From Angiostrongylus vasorum (taxonomy: Eukaryota; Nematoda; Chromadorea; Rhabditida; Metastrongylidae), in contig JADANN010000431.1 in the NCBI GenBank assembly GCA_018806985.1, positions 248,001 through 312,000 of the forward strand: DNA of 64,000 nt, given 5' to 3'. Shown here in pieces: positions 49,301-60,934 of this stretch (within the stretch, counting starts at the first letter, position 1; the number at the start of each line of letters is the position of its first letter). The notes beneath the pieces were generated by a model, which did not search any database, was not told the DNA's origin, and saw only the letters and a program-made list of their open reading frames with translations. Both the position numbers and the translations under genes were made by a program.

Positions 49301-52300
49301 TGATATATAAAATGTCATTAGCGGTACAACTGGACTATCTTCATGACCATAAATGAGGAACCCCATCTGTCTCAGTCGACGTCGGAAATATCGTGAATTC
49401 CTCAACAACTGGAATGCTTTTCGAGCTCCAGTGTCCGTTCCATCTTCACCATGCATTATCTAGATGAACACGTAATAAAAAAAAACAATGGTACAATTCA
49501 AGTTAAATTTTTATTTGCTGCCTATTACAACTTTTCACGGCAGGATATTATGTGAAATATAGCTATAATGATGCTGAGATGTTTGAAAACTCCGGATCGC
49601 AAGTGTCTCCGATGGAGAAGACCCGCATGGTGTAGTGGTGAGCACATCAGCTCCCGGAAAGGGTAGTAGCTGATTCGTTCCACACCGGAGACACCTGAGG
49701 CCCGGAGTTTTGTAAATATCTCAGCATCATTATGGAAGCATGATTCATTTGAAAATGTATTTTTCATTGTTCCGTTTTCTATCATTTCTCGACAAATTCC
49801 CAGCAAAGCAATGGCTTGAAATATCTAAGATGTAAAACTTCATCAAATTCAACAGAACAGCAGGTATTTTTGTTCCTCAAATGTAAATTTACCACACCTT
49901 CATACTGCTCAATACTTGGGCAACTATTGGTGGAGACATCACGGCCCCGTAACATGGACCGGCCGAACTGCATCGAATGTGGTCGATTACTGCCTGAACA
50001 AGTTTGTCTACTGCGCAATCAAGAAAGAATTAAGCCATAAAAATCATGAGTGAAGGGCACCTTCCGTCCTCCCATGTAGCCACCAGCAGCCGCAAAACTT
50101 TTCGTCAACGTTCCCATCATAATGTCAACGTCGCCGGCATTGCAACCCCAATATTCCACAACGCCTTTACCAGTTGGACCAAGTGCACCAGAACGTAGAT
50201 AACGAAATTACGTAAATGATTAACTGTTTTTAACACTGGTAAAGAACCCAGCTCCCATAAAGGTGGCTGCAACTTACCTACGCTATGAGCCTCGTCGAGA
50301 AACAGATATGCATTGTATTTCTTCTTGATGCGAATAAATTCGGGAAGATTCACAATTGTCCCCTCCATGCTAAAATCTAGTTCATTTTCAAGAAATGCTG
50401 TTCTAGCACGTCTAGCATATGCAGTAAATAATATGAAAGTGGTCCTCAGCTTTTAAAAGAAAGGAAAGAAAACAATCAAAACGATAACCTCGCACTCTTC
50501 TAAAGATCTTTTTTACAATAATTGGTACTTGGCTTGACGTGGAATCACAAATTCTGATGAGTTCGCTCTTTCAATTCGTACCGAACAACCTCCTCATAAA
50601 ACTGGCAATCGGGTCGCACTACCAAAAATAAGGTAACCTCCCATTAGATGGAAGTTAACGCTATAAAAAGACTTTTGGTAAACTCCCTCGTAACTGGATT
50701 TATGAAAGCTCGGTGATAATTAACAGTGTAAGGAGGTATACAGGAGAAGGGACATGTGTAGAACAGTGGTCGGAGGCGCCAAGCAACACACAAAGGGGAC
50801 CGGTTCCCACGCCCGTGGCTCACCAAGCCTTCCATCCCTCCGGGATCGGCAAACTGATACCAGACTTGTCTGGAAGGATAGTAGCGCTGGCTCGATATAA
50901 CGGTAGGCCACAGACCACCGCAACTCATTGTAAAGGCCAGATATGCATTCAATCACCTCAAACAATGCCTAATGAACTCGCATCCCTCAGGGATCGATCA
51001 ACGCCGAGAGCATTCTTTTCTTTATCCTTTTAAGGAAATATACGAAGACGGCAGCAAGACTTGGAAAGCAAAACGTGAGTGAATGAGGCAGTTTCACCTG
51101 TATATTCCTTCAATTACGATTAGAACTTTGTTAAACGGTTTTCCTGTTTTCTGACTCGAATAGCACAGGGCGTTTCGTAGCTTGTTCTCGCAGTCTTTGG
51201 CATCTACAATACGAAAAGCTAACAATTTTGATTTCGTGCTTATTGCCTGCTATATTATTAGAAAAAAAACGCGATTAATAAGTAGATTACTGTGCAGTGA
51301 TTGTTTTCAGAGAAATCGCTGTAAAAATCAATTGTATAAATAAACAGAGCGTGCGTAGCGCAGAAGTTAGAGTTACTCTGCAATAATGACGCGGCCGTTG
51401 GTTCGATCACAAGCGCCGGGTTCACCAACCCTTCCATCCCGCCGAGGTCAGGAAATTGGTACCACACTGATCGCCAGGAGCAGCACTGACATGATACATC
51501 GCTAGGCCATGGTAAGTCGTACAGGCCAGATATGCATCCAGCCTTCTACTAACGATGCTTAATAAAGTCGAATGCATGGCACATCCCTCAGGAACTGATC
51601 AACGCTAAAAGCTTTATCCTTTATAAATAAGTATTAAAGGCCATTACTGTTATGTTTAAACACAGTTATCGTGGCTCCAGAAACTCGGCATCCAAGGACA
51701 AGAGAGGCGTGGTTGAGCTCGTCACTTAGAATTAAAGATCCCTTATCTACGAGTGAAGAAATGTTCATTGAGTTCGTTCCAAATCCCATGGGAAAACAAA
51801 TGGCTGCCTCAACCCCGAGGTAACGTGCAACACATTCCTCAATCATAGCATGAACCACATGATTTCCTGAAATATACAACCAAGAATTACCCTGTTTATC
51901 AAGTGACTTTGAGAGGAATAGAAACATGGAAAACCATTTCGTAAAGAAAGTACCTCTTTCATGTCTAGAGCTACCAATATGAAGGCCATACATGTCTATG
52001 AAGCGGGCTGCTTCTTCCGCACACAGGCCATCGTTGTGCGAAAATCCGAGGTAATTGTAAGAACCCATGTTAATTACGTCTCTCTCCTTCCCTGTGAATC
52101 TGTAGAAATAATTTCAGCGTTTTTTTTTCTGTTACACGCTTACTACTTAAGAAAAATGAAGTGTTCGGTTCAGTTTTGGTAAAACTTCGAAAAAAGCTAA
52201 GCGTTCCCATTTCCAGCACTTACAATAATTCTATTGCAGAAGTAAGATTTTTCATATTTGGCACTTCTTTGCTGTCTCAGGAATAATTCATGCACTATTG

Positions 52301-55300
52301 CTAATGCACAGAAGATTATTAGTGAATTGACCAGGATCGACTAACCGATTCGTGACGATATGAGTCACCTACGACTTCTTTTTTCCTGGATCTTATCATC
52401 ACTACATAAAGTTTTGCGTTTAATTTTATGGCTTACCAATAGGTACGACAATATTTCTTGCACTACAATTAATGTCGCCAGAGAGAAGCGATTTTCACAT
52501 CCCTTAACACAAAAACATGGGCAAGTGTGGTGCAGTGATCGGAGGCGCCTTGCAACGTACATCCGATCGATTCTCGCACCCCTGGCCCACTAAGCCCTCC
52601 ATCTCTCCGGGTTCTGCAAATTGGTGTCAAACTTGTCTGGTAGGACAGCAGCACTGGCTCAATACATCGGTAGGCCATCGCGAATCATTGTAAAGGCCAG
52701 ACATGCATTCAATCACCTCCAAACGATGCTTAATGAAGCCGAATGCATTGCGCATCCCTCAGGGATTGATCAACGCCAAGAGCTTTATTTTTTTGAACAC
52801 ATAAACCATGCATTTTTGACCAGTTTTCTGGTCTCATCGAGTTTTCCGCAGCCACAGACTGTGAACAGAATGTCGAAACTTTACAAACTGCCGGAAAAGA
52901 AGAAAGCACTTCTTCTTCAGAAATGAACGCACATGCGTTAAGGAGAGATAGTGAGTTGTAGTGAAGAAAGAAAAAATTGGTTGCCATGATCCTAATGATC
53001 GGTCGTTTATATTTAAATGGTCTTCCCATAAAGATAATAGTTAGGGTAAAATTTTCCTAACCTATTGACATACACCCTCATGTACTAATATCTTACAACA
53101 TTATTTATGTGAAAAAAGTACAAAAAACACCTGTAACTTTCGAAACTTGAATATCTACGGAGAGTAAAACGCCGACTAAGAGATAAAAATGGCATAATTG
53201 ACTCATAACTACCGATATATATGATTTAAACTCATATGTAGGCCTATTTAATTGTACCTATCAAGGACAAACAAATTTTGCAAAACTCCGGACCGCAGGT
53301 GTCTACAGTGGGGAACGAACGCGTTATTATCCTTTCCGGGCTAACGCATTCACCACCGCCCCATGCAAGTCCTTCGTTTCGTCTATCTCTCAGCTAGTTC
53401 TCAGTATAACCATATTATGCTGAGACATTTCCAGAACTCCGAACAGCAGGTGTCTGCCGTGGGGAACGAACACGTTATTACCCTTTCCGGGGGCTAACGC
53501 GTTCACCACCTCACCTTGCAAGTCTTTCGTTTCGCCTTTCTTTCACCCGTGTTATTGACCTGTAGGTGCTATAATGCACAATACCCTTCCATTAAAAAGA
53601 GCAGGCAGTAGATAAAAAGTGATGACAAAGTCAGAGTCAGCTTCATAACCGAGTATACATCTACATAACAACAACACCCATTGAAGTCTCCTGCGTGGTT
53701 TAACGCTGCAACGAAACGATGTCACTAAATGTCCACCTTCAGGATACAAGTAGAATGGTCCTCATTAGCAACAGCCTGTGTGGTAGAAGATACCCTTATA
53801 TACTCCTACCTCATGACAGCCTAACCACTGAATGACCGAAAAACAGCTCTTTATAAACTATACAGTATATCAAGAATCCAGCATTTTTGGATAACTCTTG
53901 GCACTACATGCGGCCGAAAATTACCCACTGAATACGAAAAGTGGTGCAACAACGAAAGTCTGCAAGAAAAAAAAACTGCCGGTGAGAAAACAAACTGGGA
54001 TCAACGCATCTGCCCGTTTTGCCCATACTCATTGAAGTTAATGCGCATCATCCAGAACATTTGAATGGCAAAGGATCAGATAATGGTCTATTGCACAACA
54101 CTTCACCACTATTGATTACTTCATATCAATGAGAAATGCGGGTGAAATTTTTACAGCTGTACGTAAAAAAGGTAAATAAAAAAGGATAAAGCTCATGGCG
54201 TTGATCAATCCCTGAGGGAGGCGCCATGCATTTGACTTCATTAAGCATCGCTGGAGGTGATTGAATGCATGTCTGGCCTTGACAATGACTCGCGGTGGCG
54301 TACCGATATATCGAACCAGTGCTGCTATCCTCCCAGACAAGTCTGTTCCCAATTTGCCGACCCCGGAAACATGGAGGGCTTAGTGGGCCATGGGCACTGA
54401 GATAGATTCCACGTGTGTCGTAGTGGCGCCTCCAACTACTGCGCCACTCGCGCTCCTCAACACCTCGTACAAGGGAAAAACATCTCAGCATGTGGGATAA
54501 ATCTGAAGTGTTTGGTTTTCGTGTTCTTTTTCCATATACTCGCAACAACATTAAAAACACATGGCTAGTACAAAGTCGCAAATAATTGAACTTCTTAATT
54601 AAAACAAACATATCCCGGCTCACACACCCACAAAACTTCTCTTTCTTTTCGCACATTGTCATCTTTCGAAAGACAAAGGAATTCAGCTAGCAGGATTTCC
54701 TTTCCACAAACAGGGCACAATGGCTTCCTTAAATGTGTTTATATTTGCGGCCTCTACTCCACTGCCTTAGGAACCTTGAAAATTTAAATCTCGCCTTCAG
54801 TAGCTGGGCATGTGTATTTTAAGGAAAGCAACTAGCAAAATAACAATTCCGAAAAAACCGTATGCTTCTTTAAATCGATAGAGCAAAATCCGTTTAGTTA
54901 ATTCGTCAAGTTCTCAACTACAAAAGTTATTGCAGAACTGTCGAAAGTTGGTGAAAAACGAGGATGGTCGCGAATGTACTAACAGGTGCTAAATCACTTG
55001 TATCACTTGGAATCCTATCAATCCCAAAGCGATGCAAGCAGACAGCAGAGAATCTCCGTTTGTCCTTACTGCATAGAAGACTTTCTCAGTGAACTCCGAT
55101 TTGGAAATGACAGCAAGAGCGCCACACTTTTTGTGCTTATTCTCCTTATTTCTACCGTCCAACGAAAAGATAGCCATCGATAGTTCCTCAGAGTTTCCCC
55201 TACTTTCGCTATTAGCTGGAGTTCTGGATAGGAATGTTGGGTAGTTTTCAGTATGGATAATCTTTCTGAGGCTAGGGCACCGCATATGCAAACCCAGGAA

Positions 55301-57935
55301 CATTTCACAGCCACGACGTGTGTTTTTCCCGACGACTTAACTACTATAACGAAGACACTGATAAAAATTGGCATTTCAAATGTGATAAGGTGATCTAACA
55401 CAATAGCAACCCTCAGAAAAAACAACATTCCTCGTCTTATTATAGTTTTTAGACTGAGCGAAATATAAAACAAACTGAAGACGTCGAACAATGGTGACGG
55501 TCACGCGATTTGAGCGCCCAAATAAAAGAAAAGGAACATCACTAACAAATGAGACGAAGTTCAGCCCCCCTGTATCAATATTTTTGAGGAAACTCTGAAA
55601 TATTAGTTCTAATGCTTCCCAAACTACTATTAGTAAAGACCATCAACTACGGAGATAAGAAATTCCCAAAGTTTACCTGCAAATAGTACATATAGTACTG
55701 TCCACGGATCCCCATCTTATAATCAGTTATCACGTGGTTAACAATTCTATGGAAGGGAGAATAGCACCGTGGAAGTTTATCACCACGAACACGGTCCGGA
55801 TGGTTCAAGCAGGTTCCGGACTCGCCTAGCCTCTCATCCCTCCGGGGTCGGGAAATTGGTACCCGACTTGTGCGGGAAAAAGCACTCTCTGCAATCCAAA
55901 TGGGAACGCCCTGGTCCCACTATCTAAGGACTCCAGAAAGAAACGACTCGGCTGAAATTTTAAGACATTCAAGATGAAATGAAAATCCTCAAGCGGCAGC
56001 ATAAGTCACACGTAAAAGTTGGAAAACCTTAATGGTGATGGAAGCGAGGAAACGATCGAATTTGAGCATGCTAGGATCCACACAATAGATGTAAAAGACA
56101 GGTCGTATAAAATAAAAAAGAAGTCATGCTAGAATGTTTCACATAGAGAACCCAAGTGCGCCACGTACCCTTAATGAAATCAAAGTGGATTCCTGAGGAT
56201 TCACAGACACGTAACCATGTCCAAACAATATGCACTACAGTGCATCTGAGCATATAGAGAACGTGTTTTGCCCATCTATTTGACGAAAACCTTGGAACCA
56301 AGTGATTGGGAGCACATTGTTCATTGTTATGGTCCGTCCTGATAAATAAGTCACACATCATCTGGAGAATCCCATAAACATCCGTGAGTCCACCGCGTTC
56401 AAAGCAAAGCCTAAAGAGTAATCAGCGGAAATTCCTTCATCAAAACAAGGAAAGGATACCTTACGAAACAAGCTGGTCCCTTTTCGTGTCCCTACAACTA
56501 TGAGAAGCCACTGAACATTTCTGAAGAGCGGCGGTGGCGAATGCAGATATCATCGGTCCGTATCAGTCGACAATTAAAAGAACTATAGGCGACTCCTTAC
56601 AAAGCAAATAAACAGATAGAAATAAGCCGATAAACGATACAATGAACGATGTAATCCGTAAAGGGACATATGGCTATGTAGGGCAAGGTAAATTCAAGAG
56701 AAAAGAAAGACAGATAGAAAGAAAAACTGCATGAAAATGACTGACTTCTGGGTCCATCCATTGTCGTCTGTATATCTTTCCTTCAACCGCATTACGCTGG
56801 CCGGTACACTACAGATCGGACGATTGACGACGTCACTCGATTTTCGGTAAATATGATTGATGTAAACTGCTTCAAAGTGGTTATCCAGTGGTGCAAAACC
56901 CTACAACAACATTATTCGTGATATTTCAAAAACCAGCTTTCCTTTAACCTCTGTACGGCTAATCAATTTGTATCCTTTTTCTGATAAGTTTAAACGACGT
57001 TGACAATAACCTCGACCGTTGGTCAACTTCATGTAAACTTGTCAAAGAAAGGATACATACTGACGAATCGCGATATATCGTATAGTTCACCCTAACTTAG
57101 TGAAAACAGGGGGTGTGCTAGTAAATAATGTTACGAAAGCATAAAATGATAGAAGGATAAAGCTCTCGGCGTTGATCACTCCCTGAGGGACGCGCCATGC
57201 ATTCGACTACATTAAGCATCGTTGGAGGAGATTAAATGCATATCTGGCCTTTACAATGAATCGCGATGGCACACCGATGTATCGAGCCAGTGCTGCTATC
57301 CATACAGACAAGTCTGGTACCAATTTGCCGACCCCAGAGGGATGGAGGGCATGGTGAGCCTGGTGCGCGGAATCGATCCCATGTGTACTGCAGGGCGCCT
57401 CCGACCATTACTGTATACACGACCACATAACCTAGCAAATCAACTTCATGTTCTTATACCCGACAAATCCTAGACGAAATAAAAACCCTTTATAAAGAGT
57501 GCACTTCCTCCAATCGAGAAGATTAACCCTAACGAGGAAGAAAATAAACATAATTATCAAGCACCTTCATGAAGTTTCCTTATAGAAGAACACCTGGCAA
57601 AAGGGAAAAGTAAACATTCGATCAAAATACCTGGAGAGAAACCTATTACAGAAGATTCAGTTTTTGAACACGATCACCAAAGTAAGCCTAGATGGAAGGA
57701 CTCCTACAGAAGTACTAGTAGTACAGCGCCTACTAGGAAACTCAAAAGAACAACCTTGTGCCTTGGATCGTCCGAAGCGATGTTGACTTTGATGATACCT
57801 CGTGTTCGAAGCCAGTCCGCAAAAATTGCGGCCAGAAAGGCCACAGCGAATGAGAACTTGACCATCAATGATATGTACCATGGTGGATCCTCTATGAAAG
57901 AATCCTCGGCACACGAACTACGCTTCCAATTCGAT
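46359..57935 (-). CDS. SPTLC2: Serine palmitoyltransferase subunit 2 (SPTLC2-type), N-terminal exon unresolved
   Basis: PLP-dependent ER enzyme condensing serine and palmitoyl-CoA, the first step of sphingolipid synthesis, acting with an SPTLC1 subunit. Exons in transcription order: 57755-57935, 56746-56900, 51954-52099, 51648-51866, 51098-51203, 50278-50369, 50061-50188, 49898-49993, 49293-49459, 49085-49214, 46359-46445. Exon 1 carries [20 protein letters not shown] (membrane segment) and is entered by an acceptor in phase 2, so a first exon with the ATG lies further right and was not found. Later exons give [50 protein letters not shown] and [16 protein letters not shown], with the PLP lysine codon at 50100-50102, then [20 protein letters not shown]. 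The eleven exons sum to 1326 nt after the first, in frame to TGA. The 3' splice site before 50188 lacks AG. Introns hold family A, B and C repeats. Confidence 0.95.
47300..48480 (-). other. Intronic open frame with membrane segments, unassigned
   Basis: A minus-strand frame at 48250-48483 (77 codons) has two hydrophobic stretches separated by CIGILIAR and might be a scrap of a nematode chemoreceptor-type receptor. No start-to-stop gene can be built around it, so it is not called as a gene. It lies in the last intron of the SPTLC2 gene. Confidence 0.2.
48638..48994 (+). mobile_element. Family A element with 10-bp TSD
   Basis: Flanked by TAATACCAAC (48628-48637) and TAATATCAAC (48995-49004). 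5' part shortened; 3' end CCAAGCATCCAAGCAAG. In the last SPTLC2 intron, antisense to the gene. Confidence 0.85.
49503..49740. mobile_element. Family C inverted dimer with long fold-back arms
   Basis: Left arm ATAATGATGCTGAGATGTTT...CTCCGGATCGC is the reverse complement of the right arm GGCCCGGAGTTTTG...CTCAGCATCATTAT; the sense tRNA-like part (TGGTGTAGTGGTGAGCACAT) lies in the loop. In an SPTLC2 intron. Confidence 0.78.
50749..51030 (+). mobile_element. Family B tRNA-derived SINE
   Basis: Head TGTAGAACAGTGGTCGGAGG, central block, body with a small local duplication (GGCCACAGACCACCGC), tail TTATCCTTTT. A 106-codon open frame across it is not a gene. Antisense in the 50370-51097 SPTLC2 intron. 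Confidence 0.85.
51345..51621 (+). mobile_element. Family B tRNA-derived SINE with short TSD
   Basis: A box TAGCGCAGAAG (diverged) and B box GGTTCGATCAC. TATAAATAA flanks it at 51335-51343 and 51622-51630. Antisense in an SPTLC2 intron. Confidence 0.83.
52520..52795 (+). mobile_element. Family B tRNA-derived SINE with TSD
   Basis: Flanked by AACACAAAAACATG (52506-52519) and AACACATAAACCATG (52796-52810), near-identical. Complete head, central block and body; short T-rich tail. Confidence 0.86.
53275..53540 (-). repeat. Two family C units in direct tandem, antisense
   Basis: Units 53275-53395 and 53396-53540 each run from TTTGCAAAACTCCGG or TTTCCAGAACTCCGA to TTCACCACC...TTTCG. Here the copies are head-to-tail, unlike the inverted dimers elsewhere. 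Confidence 0.72.
54179..54459 (-). mobile_element. Family B tRNA-derived SINE
   Basis: Complete antisense copy from AAAAAGGATAAAGCTCATGG (tail) to GCGCCACTCGCGCTC (head). Same strand as the SPTLC2 gene whose large intron holds it. Confidence 0.88.
55752..56125 (+). mobile_element. Family D SINE with the shared central block
   Basis: Weak tRNA head (GAGAATAGCACCGTGGAAGT), B-box region GGTTCCGGACTC, central CCTCCGGGGTCGGGAAATTG, then the D body AATCCTCAAGCGGCAGCATA and an A-rich tail GTATAAAATAAAA. Confidence 0.75.
56925..57060. repeat. Fragment related to 18640-18740
   Basis: ATTTCAAAAACC...CTTTCCTTTAA...GGCTAATCA wording recurs from 18650 upstream of the inverted-repeat element; likely another end fragment of the same retroelement. 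Confidence 0.4.
57152..57430 (-). mobile_element. Family B tRNA-derived SINE
   Basis: Antisense copy from AGGATAAAGCTCTCGGCG to ACTGTATACACGACC, with the central block at 57300-57345. In the intron between SPTLC2 exons 1 and 2. Confidence 0.87.
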
Positions 57936-59430
57936 CTAAATGTGGTTGTACAAAGCAATGCTATAGGATACTATTCTTCGGATCCATTTTCACTTAACCT
58001 CGGCATAAATAATCAATATATCTTTCCAGAATGTTCAGCTTACACAAAGCTGTTAAAAAAATCTTACTCGGCTGATTTCCTTGGGTTGTTCACAAGGGAT
58101 AAGAACAACCTCGTCCAAGCTGAACGGTCTAAAGTTACAAGAAACTAAGAGAATCCAGCTAAAGGAAAGTTGACCGATAGAAAAAAGACAAAACATAATC
58201 TTACGGTTTAGAAAGTAAACTAGAATCCGGGCTACTAGACTCTTGTGCTGGACCCTTCGTGACACCGAGCACGAATAGCGCGCTTTCACTGCCGCAGAAT
58301 TCGGACCGAGTCATAGTTCCTAGGAAACAAAACTGAAAATAGGCAGAACTTGTTGGACTATCCATGTTTCCAAAAGATACGTAGGAGAAACCTGGAAAAG
58401 CTCTGGAAAATGATAGCGAAGAACTTAATCCTACACATTTCGGTCACATCACAAACAATGAGCGACGAAATCAAAGAATCTCGATTCTAAGAGATATGAA
58501 AACTTATTTGTTTACAGAAGTGTAAAAATGATGATCGTTAAGATCTTCCTGAATCGACTTTCTTTTGCCACCTTGCAATCCAACAGGAAGTGGAACATCT
58601 TTCGGAAGAATCTGAGCTTAAATTCTTAATTTGGAGCAATAGGTGATTTAAAAATTCTTCCTGAGGATCTAAGATTAAATTGAAACCTCAGAAAATCGAT
58701 AAAAATTGGAATATAAAACATTTGATTGTTAAAATGACCTTTTGAAAAGCGGTTCACCGTGATGGAAACCCGGAAGTGCTGAAGATTTATCCCAAATAAA
58801 TCAATAACAATCTAAGATAAGTGATCAGGAAGTCACGCATAGCTGAATTTTGTCTTGGGAAAGAAAAAAAAACTGAACACGGGAATGAGAATGCGTTGAT
58901 TTCAATGCATATTGTAGCGAATGTTCTCACAGAGAAATTGCACATACAACGATGCAAGGAGCTAAGCAAATTACTCACTTGCTATACTTTTATAGGTCAA
59001 TATTGATCAAATTATTGATTTGTCCTACTTATGGGTCAATGTTGGCCAGATCATTGACTTTTCCTGCTTTTATTGGTCAATATTGTAACATAGGACAAAG
59101 TACAAACTCCTCGAATAATTTGTTTGAACTCTGTTCAAGTGATAAGAATAGGACTCATATAGGACTCATATGAAGAGAGGTAGCTCTTCCTTACAATAAT
59201 ATGAACCAAAGTAAGTTCATGAAATAAAAAAACGTATGCAAAAGCTTCCCATCAGCCGAATGGTAGGAATTTTATAGTAAGAAGTTCATGGGAAATCGTA
59301 GTCCGTTAGCAGAACTAACTAAATACCAAGCTACCAATACATTACAAGTTTCCAATCAGAACGAGAACGACAAGAGTTAGGAACCGACTGGATGGACATA
59401 TGCGTGATGGAGCGCAGGGCAAACAAAGGT
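57936..59430. other. Upstream of SPTLC2 exon, no gene recognised
   Basis: The missing first SPTLC2 exon may lie here or beyond. An imperfect tandem repeat of about 41 bp sits at 58988-59093. Confidence 0.4.
58988..59093. repeat. Imperfect tandem repeat, period about 41 bp
   Basis: Units begin TTTATAGGTCAATATTGATC, TTATGGGTCAATGTTGGCC and TTTATTGGTCAATATTG; about 2.4 copies. Confidence 0.7.
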
Positions 59431-59432
59431 CG

Positions 59433-59975
59433 ACGATAAGAGCAACATCGCCCCATTTCTTGTTACGTCAGAGTGACTGTTCTATTAATCATCAGACCTA
59501 GAGAAATGTAGAAAACACAACTGGTCAACAAAAACCTCTGGAATTACAGCACAACCAAGGTTTGTGAGAAATATGTTGCCGCTAGAGCGGAACGCATATG
59601 ATCTACGCATGCGTTAGATGTGGGTCCGAGTGGACGAAGTGAATTACATGCAATACATTTCTTTTTTCAGTGGCTCATTTTGCCACACTGATCTTCTTTG
59701 CTGCACTGTTGTATTCAATCAACGGCCAACGATAAGAGCAACATCGCTTCATCTTTTGTTACGTCTGAGTTCTTTGTTCAGAGTTGTTCTATTAATCATC
59801 AGACCCAGAGAAATGTAGAAAACACAACTGGTCAACAAAATCCTCTGGAATTACAGCACAACCAAGGTTTGTGAGAAATATGTTGCCGCTAGAGCTGAAC
59901 GCATCTGATCTACGCAAGTGTTAGATGTGGGTCCGAGTGGAAGAGGTGAATTACATGCGATACATTTCCTTTTCA
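59433..59975. repeat. Tandem duplication, period 296 bp
   Basis: 59433-59667 and 59729-59975 are nearly identical over about 235 bp, including AACACAACTGGTCAACAAAA and TTAGATGTGGGTCCGAGTGG. The second copy has a 10-bp insertion after TTACGTCTGAG. No gene recognised inside. Confidence 0.88.
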
Positions 59976-60324
59976 TTTTGTATTCAAGCAACGGCCAATT
60001 CGGAACAGGTCTGTCAGACGCGGCACTCTTCTCAGCAAGACACAACGGAAGGTTACTTTTTTATGCTTAGCAGCTTATAAAAAACTGTTCCTTCGGACGA
60101 ATTCATTTCGTGGCATGAAATTGTTGTTGTTGAAGAGAGTACCCACCGTAGAGACTACTGTCGCTGAAGAAGATGCAGTAACGTGCATCTAGAGTGATAA
60201 GGAAAAGTCTCTTCTTTGAGTTTTCTCCTTATCATGCTTCCAACGAATCGAGTTCTCCAGTCATCGAGAAATGTTCGCATATTATCGAAAAGTGAGTACC
60301 ATTCATTATGGATGACGGATAAAC

Positions 60325-60600
60325 GATAAAGCCTTCAGCGTTGATCAATCCTTGAGGAATGCGCCATGCATTCGACTTCATAGGCATCGTTGGAGGTCAT
60401 TGAATGCATATATGTCCTTTATAATGACTCGCAGTGACCTATCGATGTATCGAACCGGTGCTGCTACCTTACAGACAAGTCTGCTACCAGCCTGATAAAA
60501 GAAGAGCATGGTGAGTCTGAAAAACAGGTACCGAACCAGTGGCCACATTTGCATTACCGGACACCTCTAACCACTGCCCTCACACACACCTTTCGTTCAA
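60325..60600 (-). mobile_element. Family B SINE, diverged
   Basis: Antisense; tail GATAAACGATAAAGCCTTCAG and the body are clear, while the central block and head are eroded. Confidence 0.78.
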
Positions 60601-60649
60601 TATGAACCGAAAGCAAGTGGCGCACGAGTTGTTTCAGTCTATAAATGGG

Positions 60650-60930
60650 AAAGGGATAGAGCTCCCGGCGTTATTCAATCCCTGAGGGATGCGCCATGCA
60701 TTTGAGTTCATTAGGCATCGTTGGAGATGACTGAGTGCATATCTGGCCTTTACAGTGACTCGTGGTGGCCTGCCGATGTATTGAGCCAGTCCTTTTATCT
60801 TCCCAGATAGTCTGATACAAATGTGCCGACCCGGAAGGATGGAAGGCTTGGGTGAGCCTGCGGCGCGGGGATCGTTCCCAAATGTTTTGCAGGGGAGCCT
60901 CTGACCACTGCGCTAGACGCGCCCTTTCCA
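60650..60930 (-). mobile_element. Family B tRNA-derived SINE
   Basis: Antisense, 50 bp from the previous copy and in the same orientation; head TGCGCTAGACGCGCCC at the right end. Confidence 0.86.
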
Positions 60931-60934
60931 GTCC

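Larger units (their letters stand above)
52820..56740 (-). other. Large SPTLC2 intron, otherwise empty
   Basis: Part of the 52100-56745 intron. Apart from the repeats listed separately nothing is recognised. Overlapping open frames at 54989-55491 on the minus strand have no family resemblance. Confidence 0.4.

Noticed and set aside
54989..55491. Overlapping minus-strand frames of 104 and 141 codons
   Set aside because: They overlap in different frames inside an SPTLC2 intron and resemble nothing known.
57936..58000. Start of SPTLC2 at ATGGATCCGAAGAATAG
   Set aside because: The frame stops at once, and splicing over the short 40-bp gap to the 57935 exon gives the wrong phase.
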